Assembly: GCA_012184525.1 (NCBI GenBank) | Contig: WOFQ01000001.1 | Coordinates: forward strand, 868,001-932,000 | Source of the DNA: Xenoacremonium recifei | Taxonomy: Eukaryota > Ascomycota > Sordariomycetes > Hypocreales > Nectriaceae | Length of the DNA stretch: 64,000 bases | Direction of reading: 5' to 3' | Shown: positions 1 to 11,559 of the stretch, piece after piece | Layout of the letters: each line of letters begins with the position of its first letter | Numbering within the stretch: the stretch's first letter is position 1 | Notes under the pieces: model-generated | Told to the model about the DNA's origin: nothing | The model's database searches: none | What the model saw: only the letters and a program-made list of their open reading frames with translations | Position numbers and translations under genes: made by a program

Positions 1-355
1 ACTAAGAGGACAGTTAGAGCTTGGGAGAAATAGAGATATCGCGGGTTTTTCTTCTGAATGGCGATCTGCCTTAGAGTCAGTTCCCAATCTACGGCAGCAA
101 TTAGAACTGATACATCTAAGAGAGATTCACATCTGTCTGTTCGCACGTGAACGTGACATTGCTCTATCTATAGAGACATTTACTATGCGAATACGCATGC
201 TGACTCCGTAACAGAGTTTATTCTTACTTGTTAGGAGCATCTCCTCGCGTGATATCCAACCTCCTATACTGGTCACTCATTCCACCAAGATCTTTGTCGG
301 TCCTTAGGGTTTAAAATCCCCCGAGAATACTACTACAAACAGACCACCTGATATT
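1..355. other. intergenic, no gene seen
   Basis: This window edge lies downstream of the HeLo-pseudokinase gene. I see no open frame, RNA gene or repeat. It probably holds that gene's 3' end. Confidence 0.5.
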
Positions 356-2179
356 TCAAGATTGCATTACTCCCCCCCCGAAACCGAGGTATAACGACTC
401 CATTTCAGCAACGACGGTTTTCTCAAAGGCGGTTAGAAACGATAACCGACCAGTCCCGAAATCAGTTTCCGCGAGCTCCTCTTGATCAAAATCACCAGTA
501 AGCAATCTACGCACTATTTCAGCATAGCCTGTACCCATGTATATTCTCAGCATGGTCGCCGTGTTCTCCGCGATCCCAGCCTGGAATTTCTCGATCGACT
601 CCTTGTTCGCCCGGTAGATCTTAGCCACAGGACAACCAAAGGCAACCTCAAGTAGGATAACACCCAGCCCGTAGGCATCGTAGCGCATGTGAGACAGTGT
701 TGACGCGGGGGCATCGCCGGTTCCGTCGATAAGCAGCGCCTGATATCGCTCTGGGTGACAGTACAGGCGCCAGTTGGTCTGCCGCTGGATATCGAGCAGT
801 TGTGACGGATTCCGCTCGGTAGATGCTGTGGGCGTCTCTCGGCGTGCCATCCCAAATCCCGCAAGATATGCTTCAGGAAAGCCGTAGTCATCCAACGAGT
901 CGAGGAAGAGCACACTGCTGGAACGCACGTTCTTATGGATCCATCCAACAGAGAAAAAGCGGAAGACACTTATGACGAGCTGACGGGCCAGACGTAATCG
1001 TGCGTCAAGGAAACGCATCTTGTGGTTTGCGCGTCTATCGGCTACGAGCACGTTCCAGAGGTCCACTGGCTCGGAGCCGTTGGGAAGCTGGAAGACAATT
1101 CCATAACGGTGGACAGCGCGAGCATAGAAGAATCCGAGGCATGGGAGCACGCGAAAACCGGGCACAGAAGAGGAGAGTCGCAGCTGCAGGACCAGGAGGA
1201 TGATGCGGTGATGTAGTAAGTCTTGCTCAGACCGAGTGAGGCGGCTGGAAAAGTACCGCCATTCGACCAACACTTGGTTACCACGATAAGTCGTATACTG
1301 GTGTGTCGTCGGCTCTGGGCCGCTATCGAGTGGCAGATCAAAGTCCTCTTGGTCAAGTTCAGGAGCTTCGCCGCTGCTGAAATCTAATTGTGTGTCTGTT
1401 GCTTCCTGAACTTCACCCGTCTCCGCGGCTCCAAGGTCGCTGACCTCCTCAGTGCACTGGGACATCTGGGTGAGTGTCATAAGAGTTCCATCTTTATCAG
1501 AGGATTCGACATCAAGAACAGCCCTCCGCATAGATGTCGTCGTTGTAGCAAACGTCTCTGAAATGCGCGTCACTGAGGATGCCCGCTGTGGGTTGATGAG
1601 CTCCAGCACACCCCTCAGCGTCCCGACACACAGTTGCAGCTCATCAACCAGTCTCTTGCTCTCTCTATACCCCGTGGCCCCCCATCGAATCGCATCCCAT
1701 TTGCCATTGGACCGCATCTTCTCGTCTGATCGGTGGGCAATCTGGGAGGCATACGCCATGGCCGAGTTGGGCTTTCGGAGGACGTTCCTTTCCCGAACCG
1801 CGCCACAGGCGTTGTAGCTCTCGAGCAGTTTACGAGTCTGGCGTAAATAGCGATGTAAGGCGCGTACGTTAGTCTCGAGGCACCGACGGACGAGATCGTG
1901 GATGGGCTGGGCGAGTATGAGGGCGTCAACATCTATGGGCGCCTGGATATGGCTGTTCTCATTCGTATCGTCGGACTGGACATCGAGGGCAAGCTGCCAT
2001 AGCCCGCTTTGATCGCACCAAATGATGAATTGCAGGTGAACCCAGTCAACCTGGCGAATGAAGCTGTCAAGGTCGTCGGAGACGCGTAGGCCGTTGGAGA
2101 TGTCTTCCCAGAGGTCGATGCAGGCTGTTACGGTGCCGACGAGGCCGATAGTGCCTGTAGCTAGGCCAGTGATATCCAT
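356..2179 (-). CDS. HeLo domain-pseudokinase protein
   Basis: Single-exon gene of 607 aa starting at an ATG. Residues 1 to about 220 match the HeLo (prion-inhibition and propagation) domain: a short glycine-rich hydrophobic N-terminus ending in a CIDLWEDI-like segment, then a helical bundle with the usual FIIWCDQSGL-type stretch. Residues about 300-590 have a protein-kinase fold, but the catalytic positions are lost: the HRD motif reads HKN (415-417), the DFG motif reads GFG (441-443), and the VAIK lysine is not evident (VLVEWR). It should therefore be a pseudokinase. HeLo-type domains in HET-S and HELL proteins, and the four-helix bundle of animal MLKL, damage membranes in regulated cell death; HeLo-kinase architectures are common in fungi. 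A role in incompatibility or immunity-like cell death is inferred. It is divergent from the XPF gene across a 669-bp spacer. The HeLo call is firmer than any function. Confidence 0.8.
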   Translation of the reverse strand: MDITGLATGTIGLVGTVTACIDLWEDISNGLRVSDDLDSFIRQVDWVHLQFIIWCDQSGLWQLALDVQSDDTNENSHIQAPIDVDALILAQPIHDLVRRCLETNVRALHRYLRQTRKLLESYNACGAVRERNVLRKPNSAMAYASQIAHRSDEKMRSNGKWDAIRWGATGYRESKRLVDELQLCVGTLRGVLELINPQRASSVTRISETFATTTTSMRRAVLDVESSDKDGTLMTLTQMSQCTEEVSDLGAAETGEVQEATDTQLDFSSGEAPELDQEDFDLPLDSGPEPTTHQYTTYRGNQVLVEWRYFSSRLTRSEQDLLHHRIILLVLQLRLSSSVPGFRVLPCLGFFYARAVHRYGIVFQLPNGSEPVDLWNVLVADRRANHKMRFLDARLRLARQLVISVFRFFSVGWIHKNVRSSSVLFLDSLDDYGFPEAYLAGFGMARRETPTASTERNPSQLLDIQRQTNWRLYCHPERYQALLIDGTGDAPASTLSHMRYDAYGLGVILLEVAFGCPVAKIYRANKESIEKFQAGIAENTATMLRIYMGTGYAEIVRRLLTGDFDQEELAETDFGTGRLSFLTAFEKTVVAEMESLYLGFGGGVMQS

Positions 2180-2848
2180 AAGGCACGCGTATGCAGATTA
2201 ATCCGATGGTGAGAGCAAAAGATAATACAGTAGTTACCTGCCTGGCCGAGGGAAATACTCAAGAGTTGCTGTCGTGGCCCTCAGCTGAAGCGCGCGGCAA
2301 TGTGCGGTCAACTTTGGGGTCTGCACTTTGCAGCCTTGCTCAGCCACGAGGGCGCGGAAGTCGGTGCCGAATCATGATTGAGGATATGGTGAGCTGGCCA
2401 TAGTATACTAAGTATCTCTCGTGTATGCCAATTGGTAACACCCATGGTTGTCCGAACATGTATGGAAGATGCAGTGCTCTGTTGAAGCTCTCATGCCATG
2501 GACTCTATCTTGGAGGAAAGGCATGTCTCGATCCGATGATGGTGTCTACATGATTGAGGTGTGCAATGTTAGCAAAGAAGGACACTTGCACGCAGCCAGA
2601 ACTGCGTTTTAAATAATGATGAAGTTACAAACAAGGATCATTGTGATTTCCACGGTGATATGTGTAAATCTAACTTATAAATTAACTTACCCTAACGGCA
2701 GCTAGGTTGGTAAAGTCAATCGCCTCCATTGCATGCCAACCTAAACTAGCACTAACATTATAGTGGATGCTTTACCGTGACGTCGAAGCTCCCCCACCAT
2801 CCATGAACGTCCTCCAACATTCACCATCATCAACTTGCACACGCCCGC
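2180..2848. promoter_or_regulatory. divergent intergenic promoter region
   Basis: This 669-bp gap separates two divergent start codons (HeLo-pseudokinase on minus, XPF on plus), so it must hold both promoters. The part nearest XPF is AT-rich (about 2600-2700). I see no certain TATA box or gene. Confidence 0.45.
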
Positions 2849-5729
2849 ATGTCGACGAACAATGCTGCCCAGCCAGTGAAGCTTTCGCTCCCTCTGGTAC
2901 AAAACTCTCATTTCCAAGACTCTTTGCCCCGTCTTGACTCTAACAGTCTCCCAGGAATACCAGCAGAACCTCTTCCAAGAGCTCCGAGCCGAAGATGAAC
3001 TCGTCGTTATTGCCCGTGGCCTCGGGCTGATGCGCCTCGTCACCAACCTCCTCCATTCGTACGATGCCGCCGGGAATAACCTCATCGTCATTGTTGGCGC
3101 TGACGAACGCGAAAATGGGTGGATTGGAGAGGCATTGGCTGAGCATGCCGCCATCAGCCAGTCGCCGCGTGCACGCGGGTTGACGGTCGTGAATACCGAT
3201 TTCCAGAGCGTCGGCGCACGCGAGAAGATGTATGCTGGGGGTGGAATCTTCAGCATCACGTCGCGCATCCTCGTCGTAGATGTGTTGACGGGCCTTCTGA
3301 GCCCGGAGACCATCACAGGCATGCTGGTGCTGCACGCTGATCGGGTCGTCGCAACGTCTCTCGAGGCCTTCATCCTACGAGTCTACCGACAGAAGAACAA
3401 AGTTGGCTTCCTCAAAGCCTTTGCCGATAACCCAGACCCCTTCACCACTGGATTCTCGCCTCTCGCGACGATGATGCGGAATCTTTTCCTCCGGAAAGCC
3501 TCCCTTTGGCCACGGTTCCACGTTACAGTCGCCCAATCCCTTGAAGGCAAGAAGAAGGCCGAGGTCATCGAACTGGAGGTCCCTATGACGGACTCCATGA
3601 AGGACATCCAAAATGCCATCATGGAGTGTGTCGAAGTCAGTGTCCACGAGCTGAAGAAGGGCAACAGCGGCCTGGAAATGGACGACTGGAACCTAGACAG
3701 CGCATTGCTCAAGAACTTTGATGTCATGGTCCGTCGCCAGTTGGATCCGAACTGGCATCGTGTCAGCTGGAAGACGCGCCAAATTGTAAATGACCTGACC
3801 GTTCTTCGAGGCCTCCTCAATTCCATCCTCACCTTTGACGCCGTCTCGTTTCTCCAGCACTTGGATACTATCCACGCCGCCCACTCTCCTCCACCTGGAT
3901 CAACACGCCAGAACCAGTCGCCCTGGCTGTTCTTAGACGCGGCTCAAACCATCTTCGATACTGCTCGACGTCGAGTCTACTCTGCAAGTCCAAAAACGGC
4001 TACCCATGATGACAACATCGACTCGCTACGTCCTGTTCTGGAGGAGCTTCCCAAGTGGGCACTCCTTGCCGAGGTTCTAGAAGAGATTGATCGTGATCTG
4101 TATTTTGAACCTCCTGTGAGAGACGATTCAAACGGCACTATCCTGATCATGTGCTCCAACACGGATATATGCCGGCAGCTACGGGACTATCTGCAAACGA
4201 TGCACGTCAAACCAAAGGTCGAGAAGCGGAAAGACGAAGAGGACGAGGAGGATGCTCACAGGCCCACAGCTGCGTTCATGATGAGGAGGAAGCTGCGAAA
4301 CTATCTTAGGTGGAAGAGGCAGTTTGCTCAAGTCAGCGCCACGCTCTTCGCTGAGAACCAGAAGGCTCTCAACGGCGCTGTGGACTCGAGGCCTGGCCAT
4401 GGCGGCATGAGAGCTGGCCGAGCGCCAGCAAACAAGAGACGACGAGTTCGAGGTGGCGGTAATGTAGGGATTTCTATGGGACGAGCAGACAATGGAAGCA
4501 TCGCACAGTACTTCGAGAAGCCTGGAGAGGTGGCGGACCTCATGGCTGAAGTTCAAATCACCGAAGAGGAGGCCCAACAAAAGGACGATATAGTCGCTGA
4601 TCCTCTCGACGATATGGAAGACTACTTCCAGATGTACGAAATGCAGGACCTTATCGTCGTGCACGCATACGATGGAGACCAAGATGAGCACGTTCTCGAA
4701 GAGATGAAGCCGCGGTACATTATCATGTATGAACCAGACGCAGCCTTCATCCGCCGCGTCGAAGTGTACCGCTCGTCGCATAATGACAGGAACGTCCGAG
4801 TCTATTTCATGTACTATGGAGGGTCAGTCGAGGAGCAAAAGTACCTTTCTACGGTGCGAAGGGAGAAAGACGCCTTCACAAAGCTCATCAAGGAGCGAGC
4901 GAGCATGTCCCTCGTCATCACCACCGATCCGCATGGCGCCGAAGATCCGCAGGAAGCTTTCCTTCGCACTGTTAATACGAGAATCGCTGGTGGTGGCAGG
5001 CTGGCCGCGACGGCTGAACCACCGCGAGTTGTCGTGGATGTGCGAGAGTTCAGATCATCCCTGCCGTCGCTACTCCACGGACGATCCATGGTCATCGTGC
5101 CCTGCATGTTAACGGTTGGCGACTACATTCTATCACCCAACATCTGCGTCGAGCGAAAGTCTGTCAGTGATTTGATCTCTTCGTTCAAGGATGGGCGATT
5201 ATACAGCCAAGCCGAGACCATGTTCTTGCATTACAAGAACCCGATGCTGCTTATTGAGTTTGACCAGAACAAGTCATTCACGCTAGAGCCCTTTGCAGAT
5301 CTGTCGGGCAACCTAAGCAGCGTATCTCCGAACAATGTGTCTTCAGATTTACAATCCAAGCTCGTGCTGCTAACTCTGGCATTTCCCAAACTGCGCATCA
5401 TCTGGTCGTCTTCGCCATATCAAACGGCCGAGATCTTCGAATCGCTCAAGGCGCAAGAGGAAGAGCCAGACCCCATTGCTGCGGTCCGGGCCGGGCTAGA
5501 CAAGGACACCAAGGCGGAGGATCAGACATTTAACCAGGAGCCACAGGAGATGCTAGCCATTGTGCCGGGTGTCACGCCGCAAAACATCAAGAACATCACA
5601 CTGGAGGCGGAGAGTATTCGCGAAGTGGCCAATATGACGGAGAAGGATCTGGAGCCCATGGTGGGCAAGACGGCGGCGAAGCAAATTCATAGCTTCTTCA
5701 CTCGCAATGTGATGGAAGAGGATGATTAA
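2849..5729 (+). CDS. rad1: XPF/Rad1 structure-specific endonuclease
   Basis: Catalytic subunit of the XPF-ERCC1 (Rad1-Rad10) nuclease, which cuts the 5' side of lesions in nucleotide excision repair and acts in interstrand crosslink repair and single-strand annealing. Two exons: 2849-2896, then a 58-nt intron 2897-2954 with a CTAAC branch site and CAG acceptor, then 2955-5729; 940 aa. The splice joins SLPL to EYQQNLFQEL, the usual XPF N-terminus. Without this intron the frame has no ATG near its 5' end, which is why I chose this start. The N-terminal two thirds is the degenerate SF2 helicase-like region. The nuclease motif GDY...ERKS..DL lies near residue 738 onward, and a C-terminal helix-hairpin-helix pair (about 880-935, around PGVTPQNI) should bind the Rad10/ERCC1 partner. 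An acidic, lysine-rich linker splits the helicase-like region. The Neurospora orthologue is mus-38. Nuclear. Confidence 0.96.
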
Positions 5730-5935
5730 AGGCAACGGATGTAAAAGACAAAATACCCAGGAGTTAGTCAAAGGATCGAATCAAAATGGTCATTTATTCA
5801 TTAGAGCGTGCTGGGTATCCCATGCTAAACCCTCAAGACTAGCAACACCACTCCCTCCTCAACCGGGGTATCCCACAATCCTCCTCCACAACCTCTCCTC
5901 TAGACTCTTCTCACACTCGGTATCGTGCGCCCTCC

Positions 5936-6210
5936 TCAGATCCGACTGCGATTCATGCGCGTTCGCGTCCGCGTGCCGGTGCGTCGTCGCCGACCGCAGT
6001 AGCCGCAGGTGATGAAGCTGACGATGATGTCGAGGAAGTTGACGATGCCGCTGATGATGGCGTGCAGGATGGCGCCGATGCCGTTGATGACGGCCATGAT
6101 GCAGCCTCCGACGGCGCGGAAGGCGTCTCTGATCTGTGGTGTTGTTAGCTATGTGTTTACTAGAAGCATGGCGAGAAAGGGAGGCATACGCAAGATACTA
6201 CAGCGCCCAT
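5936..6210 (-). CDS. tiny conserved fungal hydrophobic protein, 72 aa
   Basis: Two exons: 6210-6190 and 6133-5936, joined across a 56-nt intron (6189-6134, GTATGC...CACAG). The first seven residues are MGAVVSC; exon 2 continues with a Gly/Ala/Ile-rich amphipathic or membrane-associated stretch (repeated I-x-x-G-I and AVINGIGAI-like spacing), then CGYCG and an Arg/Thr-rich tail. This layout (MGAVVSC-type start, a glycine-patterned hydrophobic middle, a CxxCG motif, a basic tail, and an intron after codon 7) matches an uncharacterised family I recall as widespread in filamentous ascomycetes. Gly2 and Cys7 would suit N-terminal lipidation, but that is inference. No function is known to me. It converges with XPF; the stop codons are about 200 bp apart. 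Confidence 0.78.
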
Positions 6211-7361
6211 GGTGATGGTATTGTAGTGTTGATGTTGTGTGGTGTGTGGTGTGTGTTGTAGGTTTGATCTCGTAGTGTAAAGACAGAAAATGTCAAGAAT
6301 CTGTTTGTTGCTTGATTGTTTGCTCTCTATCAAAAACCTTCCAGCCTTACCCGCCGGAATATATATTATTCACTGCACCTCCCCTTGACGTCAGCCTGAC
6401 CGCGTGCTCCTGCAATCTCGATCACGCCCGGCGCATCTCCTCCGCGCAACGAAAATCGCAGGCAAGCACGAAACAGGGTTTTTGGGTAAGGATGATGTCT
6501 GGTGTGTGACTGCAATGGATTTCGTTTTCGAGGTGTGGCGGTGCGGCTGCCCTGTTTGGATGCGCTGGTGTGGCGCCGTGACGTCGGTGGGAGGATGACG
6601 GGATGGAGGGGGCGGTTTGATGACATCTGGGATTCCCGATTGGGGGTTTTGGGCGCTAGTTTTATTCGTATTGAATGAAGTCTTGTACGTCAAAGAGACT
6701 GGGGTCTGAATGTCTCTGTCTGTTGTGTTCTTCACAGGACTTGTTCAGATAGCGAAGACATTATTGCAGTTACCATAATCTACAAATGAATGCGAAATAT
6801 GAAAGACTCTCTTCTTTGAGACTTGCACTCCTAATTGATTCTCAATTTCGCCTGTCCAACTCAATTCTCGTATTAATTCCAGCCCAAATTCCAAGTGTGG
6901 CTTGACCCTCCATACCAGCCCATGAGCCCGCCGTTGCAACGGCTCCTTTCAACGTCGTGACGTCACTCCCCTCATGACATCAACCCTCCCAACCTCCAAT
7001 CCAGCAACGATCACCAGATCCCGTCTCCCGATCCGTCTCCAGATGTGACCAAAACGAGAATATTCCAGACGAATCGGAGCATTCACCGGGCACAGCGGGC
7101 TTTACACGGCTTTGCAAGTTCGACATAGTCAACGCATGAACATCTGGAAAGGAGAAAAATAGGGGTATATTCCGCTCTCTGAAACGCCCGCCATTGAGAT
7201 GAGTATCGCGATGCAATGCAATGCAATGCTGCTAGCAACCTTGGAGCTGCGTGTGTGTATGTTCTACAAGAGACAGCAGTACCTAATAAATGCCTTCCTG
7301 CCATGGAGATGCCCGGCAAACGCCCATACATGCTCATAATCCAACCGAATCGTACACACCC
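6211..7361. other. intergenic; promoter of the 72-aa gene and MRS2 3' region
   Basis: A TATATATTA-like run at about 6359-6368 sits roughly 150 bp upstream of the minus-strand 72-aa gene and could be its TATA element. The rest has no supported gene. The part next to 7361 should be the MRS2 3' UTR. Confidence 0.4.
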
Positions 7362-9072
7362 CTAACCAAGCCCCCACCACTTGCGCTTCGCCAACGCCGC
7401 CCTCTGCGAGTTCACGCGTCGCAGCATCTCACGATTCCGCGAGTCCAACAAGCCCAGCGCCGTCCCATCGCCGTCATGGCAGTTATACAGCGAGCCGGCG
7501 CCGACACGGGGCATCCGCGGACGCTCCTCGCCCAGCATGCGGATGCGCTGGACGCGGCGCAGCTTGACGAGGCCGTACCAGCACACCAGCAGCGAGAAAA
7601 CAACAGAGGCGCCCGTGACGCTGCTGAAGCCCCAGTTGGTCTCCTCGATGAAGTTCTCCAGGTTCATGCCGTACAGGCCGGCGATGAAGGTCCCCATGGC
7701 GAGGCCTAGAGTGCCGACGCTGAACTTGAGGTCGAGCAGCATCAGGGCGTTGCGGTTGGCGTCGAGGATGGCGCGGACACTAAACTCTCGAATCAGCGTT
7801 TTGGTTTTAACTTGGATGTGGTAGATCAAACTCACATTTCTTCAGTGTTTCGGATTCCCGAGACAAGGTTCCCGGCCTCCTGGACAATTTCGTCGGTGAG
7901 TTTGTTGTAAGACTCCAGAAGCATTTCCACTTCTGTGTGGTCATCCATGCCCCGGTATAGGTCATGAGCCTTCTCGGTCAGGTACATGGCCGCCAGATCA
8001 TCGTCTGCTTCAAGCAGCTCCTCGATAGCATCCCGCACCAACTTGGCCTTCTGCTCAAAGGTGCTCACACGTTTCGACAGAATGAGTAGCACTCGCAGCT
8101 TCTGGCGATCAATGTCGTCTTCCAGCTCGCTCAGAATGTGCATCACTGGCTCGCGAACCGCTTCGAAGTCGGCCTCCAGCTCCGACGTCACTGAGGTAAG
8201 CACCGCTTCTAGCGCTCGGAACTCATAAGGAAGACCTCCAGATTGTGTAGGGTTCTTCTGCTGCAGCTTCCCTTGGAGATCGTACATGAAGGCCGATTGC
8301 GGATACGAGGTCTTGGAGCCGTAGATATCGAAGAGAAGGACGCGGTCGTGTTTAATCAGAACCTTCAGATGCAGAAGGTTGAGCAGGATCGCCGAGGGTC
8401 GGATCAGGATATGGGGGAGATTGGACGAGTCGATTTTGCGCAAGTCTCGAGGAAGCAAGCCGTACTAAATTGATGAATTAATGTGAAGTCTTGAAGCACA
8501 GATTCTTTGCTACATACCTTTGCAATAAGCTCCGTCTTCTTGAACTCGCCATCAACAAGAATGACCTTGCCATTCTCATCCACCTCCGTACATCGCAACC
8601 GGGGCTCCGACGCCGCCTTGGCAGCCATAGTCCTCCGGCTACTGAACATAGAGCTATTGTCACCGTACTCGTCATGAGACGGCAGGTCATCGGGCTTCAG
8701 GGGCTTCGCGCCCGTCCGCGCCGATACACCCCAAAGCCTCTCCTGCCACGTCAACGGGGTAGCTTTCTTCGCCTCCTCCAGGTCATCATGGCGCGACCAC
8801 CACTTCCGCGCCGCCGACGTCGTGCTGAAGCAGCTCCTCGAGACACCAGTCTGGTTCTGGTTCTGGTTCTTCCGCGGCACGAGCCCCAGCACGGCATGGC
8901 GCTCACAGGTCGCTCGCCGCGCTCGAACCCGTCGACGCAGGCCCGAGGCCACTATCGCATCGGCATCGGCGCCGGCGTCATGGCTCGCTGTGAAAAAGGC
9001 TCGCTCGGACTGCCATCGCAGGAATCGGAGGAGGTTGCGCGAGGGGACCGGACGGGGCAATGCGGACTGCAT
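7362..9072 (-). CDS. mrs2: mitochondrial Mg2+ channel Mrs2 (CorA family)
   Basis: Inner-membrane Mg2+ channel of the CorA/Mrs2/Alr1 superfamily that imports Mg2+ into the matrix. Three exons: 9072-8518, 8464-7836 and 7779-7362, with introns of 53 and 56 nt; 533 aa. Splicing restores the diagnostic stretches KYGLLPRDLRKID, NTEEIVRAILDANRN and GLYGMN. The first ATG in frame (9072) opens an Arg/Ser-rich, acid-poor leader typical of a mitochondrial presequence. Residues about 190-410 form the matrix funnel and stalk helix; TM1 is about 415-434 and ends in the essential GMN (432-434); an acidic loop EEN follows; TM2 is about 445-468; the tail is basic (KLRRVQRI), as expected for a matrix-facing C-terminus. 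The upstream frame stays open without an ATG, so the start is well constrained. Confidence 0.95.
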
Positions 9073-9824
9073 CGCGGGGAATCGCTCACTCGAGGCAGCA
9101 GACTCAGGCAGGCGTCGACATGGACGGTCCTCCTGCTGCGCGGAATTGCTTGCTGTCAATCAACGGAGGTGATGATGGAATCGGTGCCAGGACTTTTTAG
9201 TCGGAGGCTCCGAGATAGGCCGAGATTTACCCTGCCGTTCTGCGCTGGGTGGGGCCGAGTCATTTGACGCTGATCATTGGTCCGTTGACACAGTTCAACT
9301 CAACTCAGAATATACACCAATATCAGAGCAGAGAACCACACCAAACAACCAACCCTTCATATTCTATTGTTATGCCTGCTACTATCGGCGGGTCCCAGTG
9401 GCCCTATGGTAAGTAATTTTGGATGGTAAGTAGTTTTGGAACAAGTTTTGGAACAAATCTTTTCTTTTTGGAGGTTCGGCGTTCGAACCAACCTCTCAGA
9501 GCAATTCCAAGACCCCGGCCAGACGAGACGTGAGATGTCTTTTTGGCTCTCCTGCGCAATCGATTTCAATACCTGCTTTTTCCTTTTTTCTTTTTTTTTT
9601 TTTTGGGGACCACTTTATGTGGCTGTTTACGATCGATAAGGTATTAGAGCGGGTGGCCATTGGAGATCCCCCACGCCTCCATGATGCATTCTGGATTTCT
9701 CTCGGCGTATGTCAGTGTCAACGATCCGTGTTCCACCACCTGTGATGCAAGAGAAGCTCGATTATTAGTGGGAAATTATATTTTGGAGTGTTCCAAGAGA
9801 TCTAACTATCAGTAGTCGCATCCA
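9073..9824. other. intergenic with T-rich tract
   Basis: Holds the MRS2 promoter and the 3' side of the next minus-strand gene. A run of mostly T lies at about 9578-9604. I see no supported gene. A short inverted element GGTTCGGCGTTCGAACC at about 9474-9490 resembles a tRNA B-box but has no cloverleaf around it. Confidence 0.45.
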
Positions 9825-11559
9825 CTACCCAGATATTGACGACAATAGCGTGTCCGGTGTCCATTCCTCCTCGAAAACGTCTTGCTCGCTGCCATTAATC
9901 CTACGAAGAATTTCGAGCAGACATTGCTCCACAGCGTATCGAACCCTGCCACTAAAAGTTGATATGACGGTCGTCATGTGTTGAACATAGTCTGTTTTAA
10001 ACCCTGTTCCTTCTAATATGGGAAAGTAGAAGAAAAGAGTATTATATAAATCGTCGAGGGAACTTTGCCACGACGACTTATTCGCATCAAGGAAGAAGTT
10101 AAATAAAGCCAAAACCTCCATTTTATGAAAAGTTTGCCCATACTCTGGGCCGAATCCTGTGATAGGGGGAGAGTCAACTGGTGCTTGTTGTAAGAGCACG
10201 CAGATGAACAGCAGACATGCAAGCCGGGTAAATTCGAGGTCACTGCAGAGATCTGGACGGCTGGAGTCCGGTTTGTGATCCTGGCAGTGCATTTTTAACA
10301 GTCCTACAGCTTCTTGAAGAGCCATGTATTGTGCTGTTGTGTGCTCGCTGGTCTCCAAAATGTTGCTTCGGAATGTCCCCATATCTTGGATAAACGAAAG
10401 AAGCCATAAGCTGCGGATTTTTTGCAGATTACCTCCGTTGCTTAGGATGGGATGCAAAGGTAGGTCCAGACCTAATAATTCCTGGATCTTATTTGAGGAG
10501 TCAAACCAAGATGGCCTTACCATTAAAGAAGCCCTTGGTATATCAGCATTTCGTCAAAACAAGTAGGAAATAAGGGACGCACAAGAAGATTATCAGCTCG
10601 AGCCTCCAATTACTCCCGATTGCCCTTATACCGCCGCGAGCCTCAATTAGGTTGAGGAGTCCCCGGCGATGGATAACCCATTCGGCCCCAGTTCCCCATA
10701 ACCTCTAGAGCGCTAGATATCAGTATTTGAGGTATACGCACGTCTTTCACATTCAGACGTACCTCGTAGGTCTGCAAGCTTAGGATAGCAGCTAAGACAT
10801 CGTCTGACATCGCAAGCTCTGGATCATTCATCCAGAGCTGGATGATCTTCACTGCATCGCACTTGAAGTTCAGGGCCTCTTTTGACTGACTGAAACCTTG
10901 CATTCTCGAGAGATGTGCGGCTGAGTGAGCCATGAGCGCGTTGAAAGATGCCGCATTGGATAAGTCGAGCGGCAGCCATACATCACGCATGGGGTTAAAG
11001 TCTCGGTCAGAGGGTTCTTCAAATATCATGGCGGCATGAGCACTAAACCCTGATGGGATAAATACTTATCGTTATTGATTTTTCTGAATTGATTTGACTT
11101 ACAATGGTGAAGGAGTTTGTGATGCTGTGGTGTCAGCTTCACAGGAAATTTTTCGAAGGGGTCAAGCCGGCTGGATCCCAATGCGACATTCATCCCTGCA
11201 AGGATCTGAGCCGGAATGCCGTCCAGATCTATCTTGCATCCATTGCTGGACCTGGTTGACCTATTGGAAGAGGTATTAAAGTTAGATGCTGCACCAGCCG
11301 GTTCAGGCTTCTCGTCACATGTTGTCGACTGGAGTATTCCTTGGGGTCCTGCTGGTGAATTCGGTAATATTATATGCTGTGACTTCTTTCCTCGCCTTTG
11401 CTTCTCTTCTTTCATCGAATGTCGCCTGTTTTTCCAATACTCTCGCATTGCATGACTGCGGAGCTCTTTTTGAGGGCTCTCATTCTGGACGAAGGCAAAT
11501 TCCTTCTGTTCAGGGTTCTCATCGTTGTTTTTATGCAATGAGTTGGGGTCAGGTGCCAT
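9825..11559 (-). pseudogene. Fungal_trans_2-type regulator with 1-bp frameshift
   Basis: Protein of the fungal-specific transcription-factor domain family PF11951 in the form that lacks a Zn2Cys6 finger. The N-terminus has the family's FVQNESPQKELRSHAMREYW motif, then LDPFEKFPVKLTP. Exons: 11559-11103, 11049-10583 and 10533-9825; introns of 53 nt (GTAAGT..CAG) and 49 nt (GTGCGT..AAG, branch GCTGAT). The family motif NW...W..H..GL..LI..RGG is present, but its two halves lie in frames offset by one base: the shift falls at about 10681-10690 in GGGGCCGAA, where one extra base separates GNW from WVIHRRGLL. Exon lengths sum to 1633 nt, one more than a multiple of three, which fits a single insertion; repaired, it would encode about 543 aa. 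Either a recent pseudogene or a base-calling error. A functional allele cannot be excluded. Confidence 0.75.

Noticed and set aside
9474..9495. tRNA B-box-like word GTTCGAACC
   Set aside because: No matching A box, acceptor stem or cloverleaf around it; it is part of a small inverted repeat.
9373..9639. Possible two-exon small gene starting MPATIGGSQWPY with a GTAAGT donor
   Set aside because: The downstream part runs into a poly-T tract giving a Phe run; there is no family match and the acceptor choice is arbitrary.
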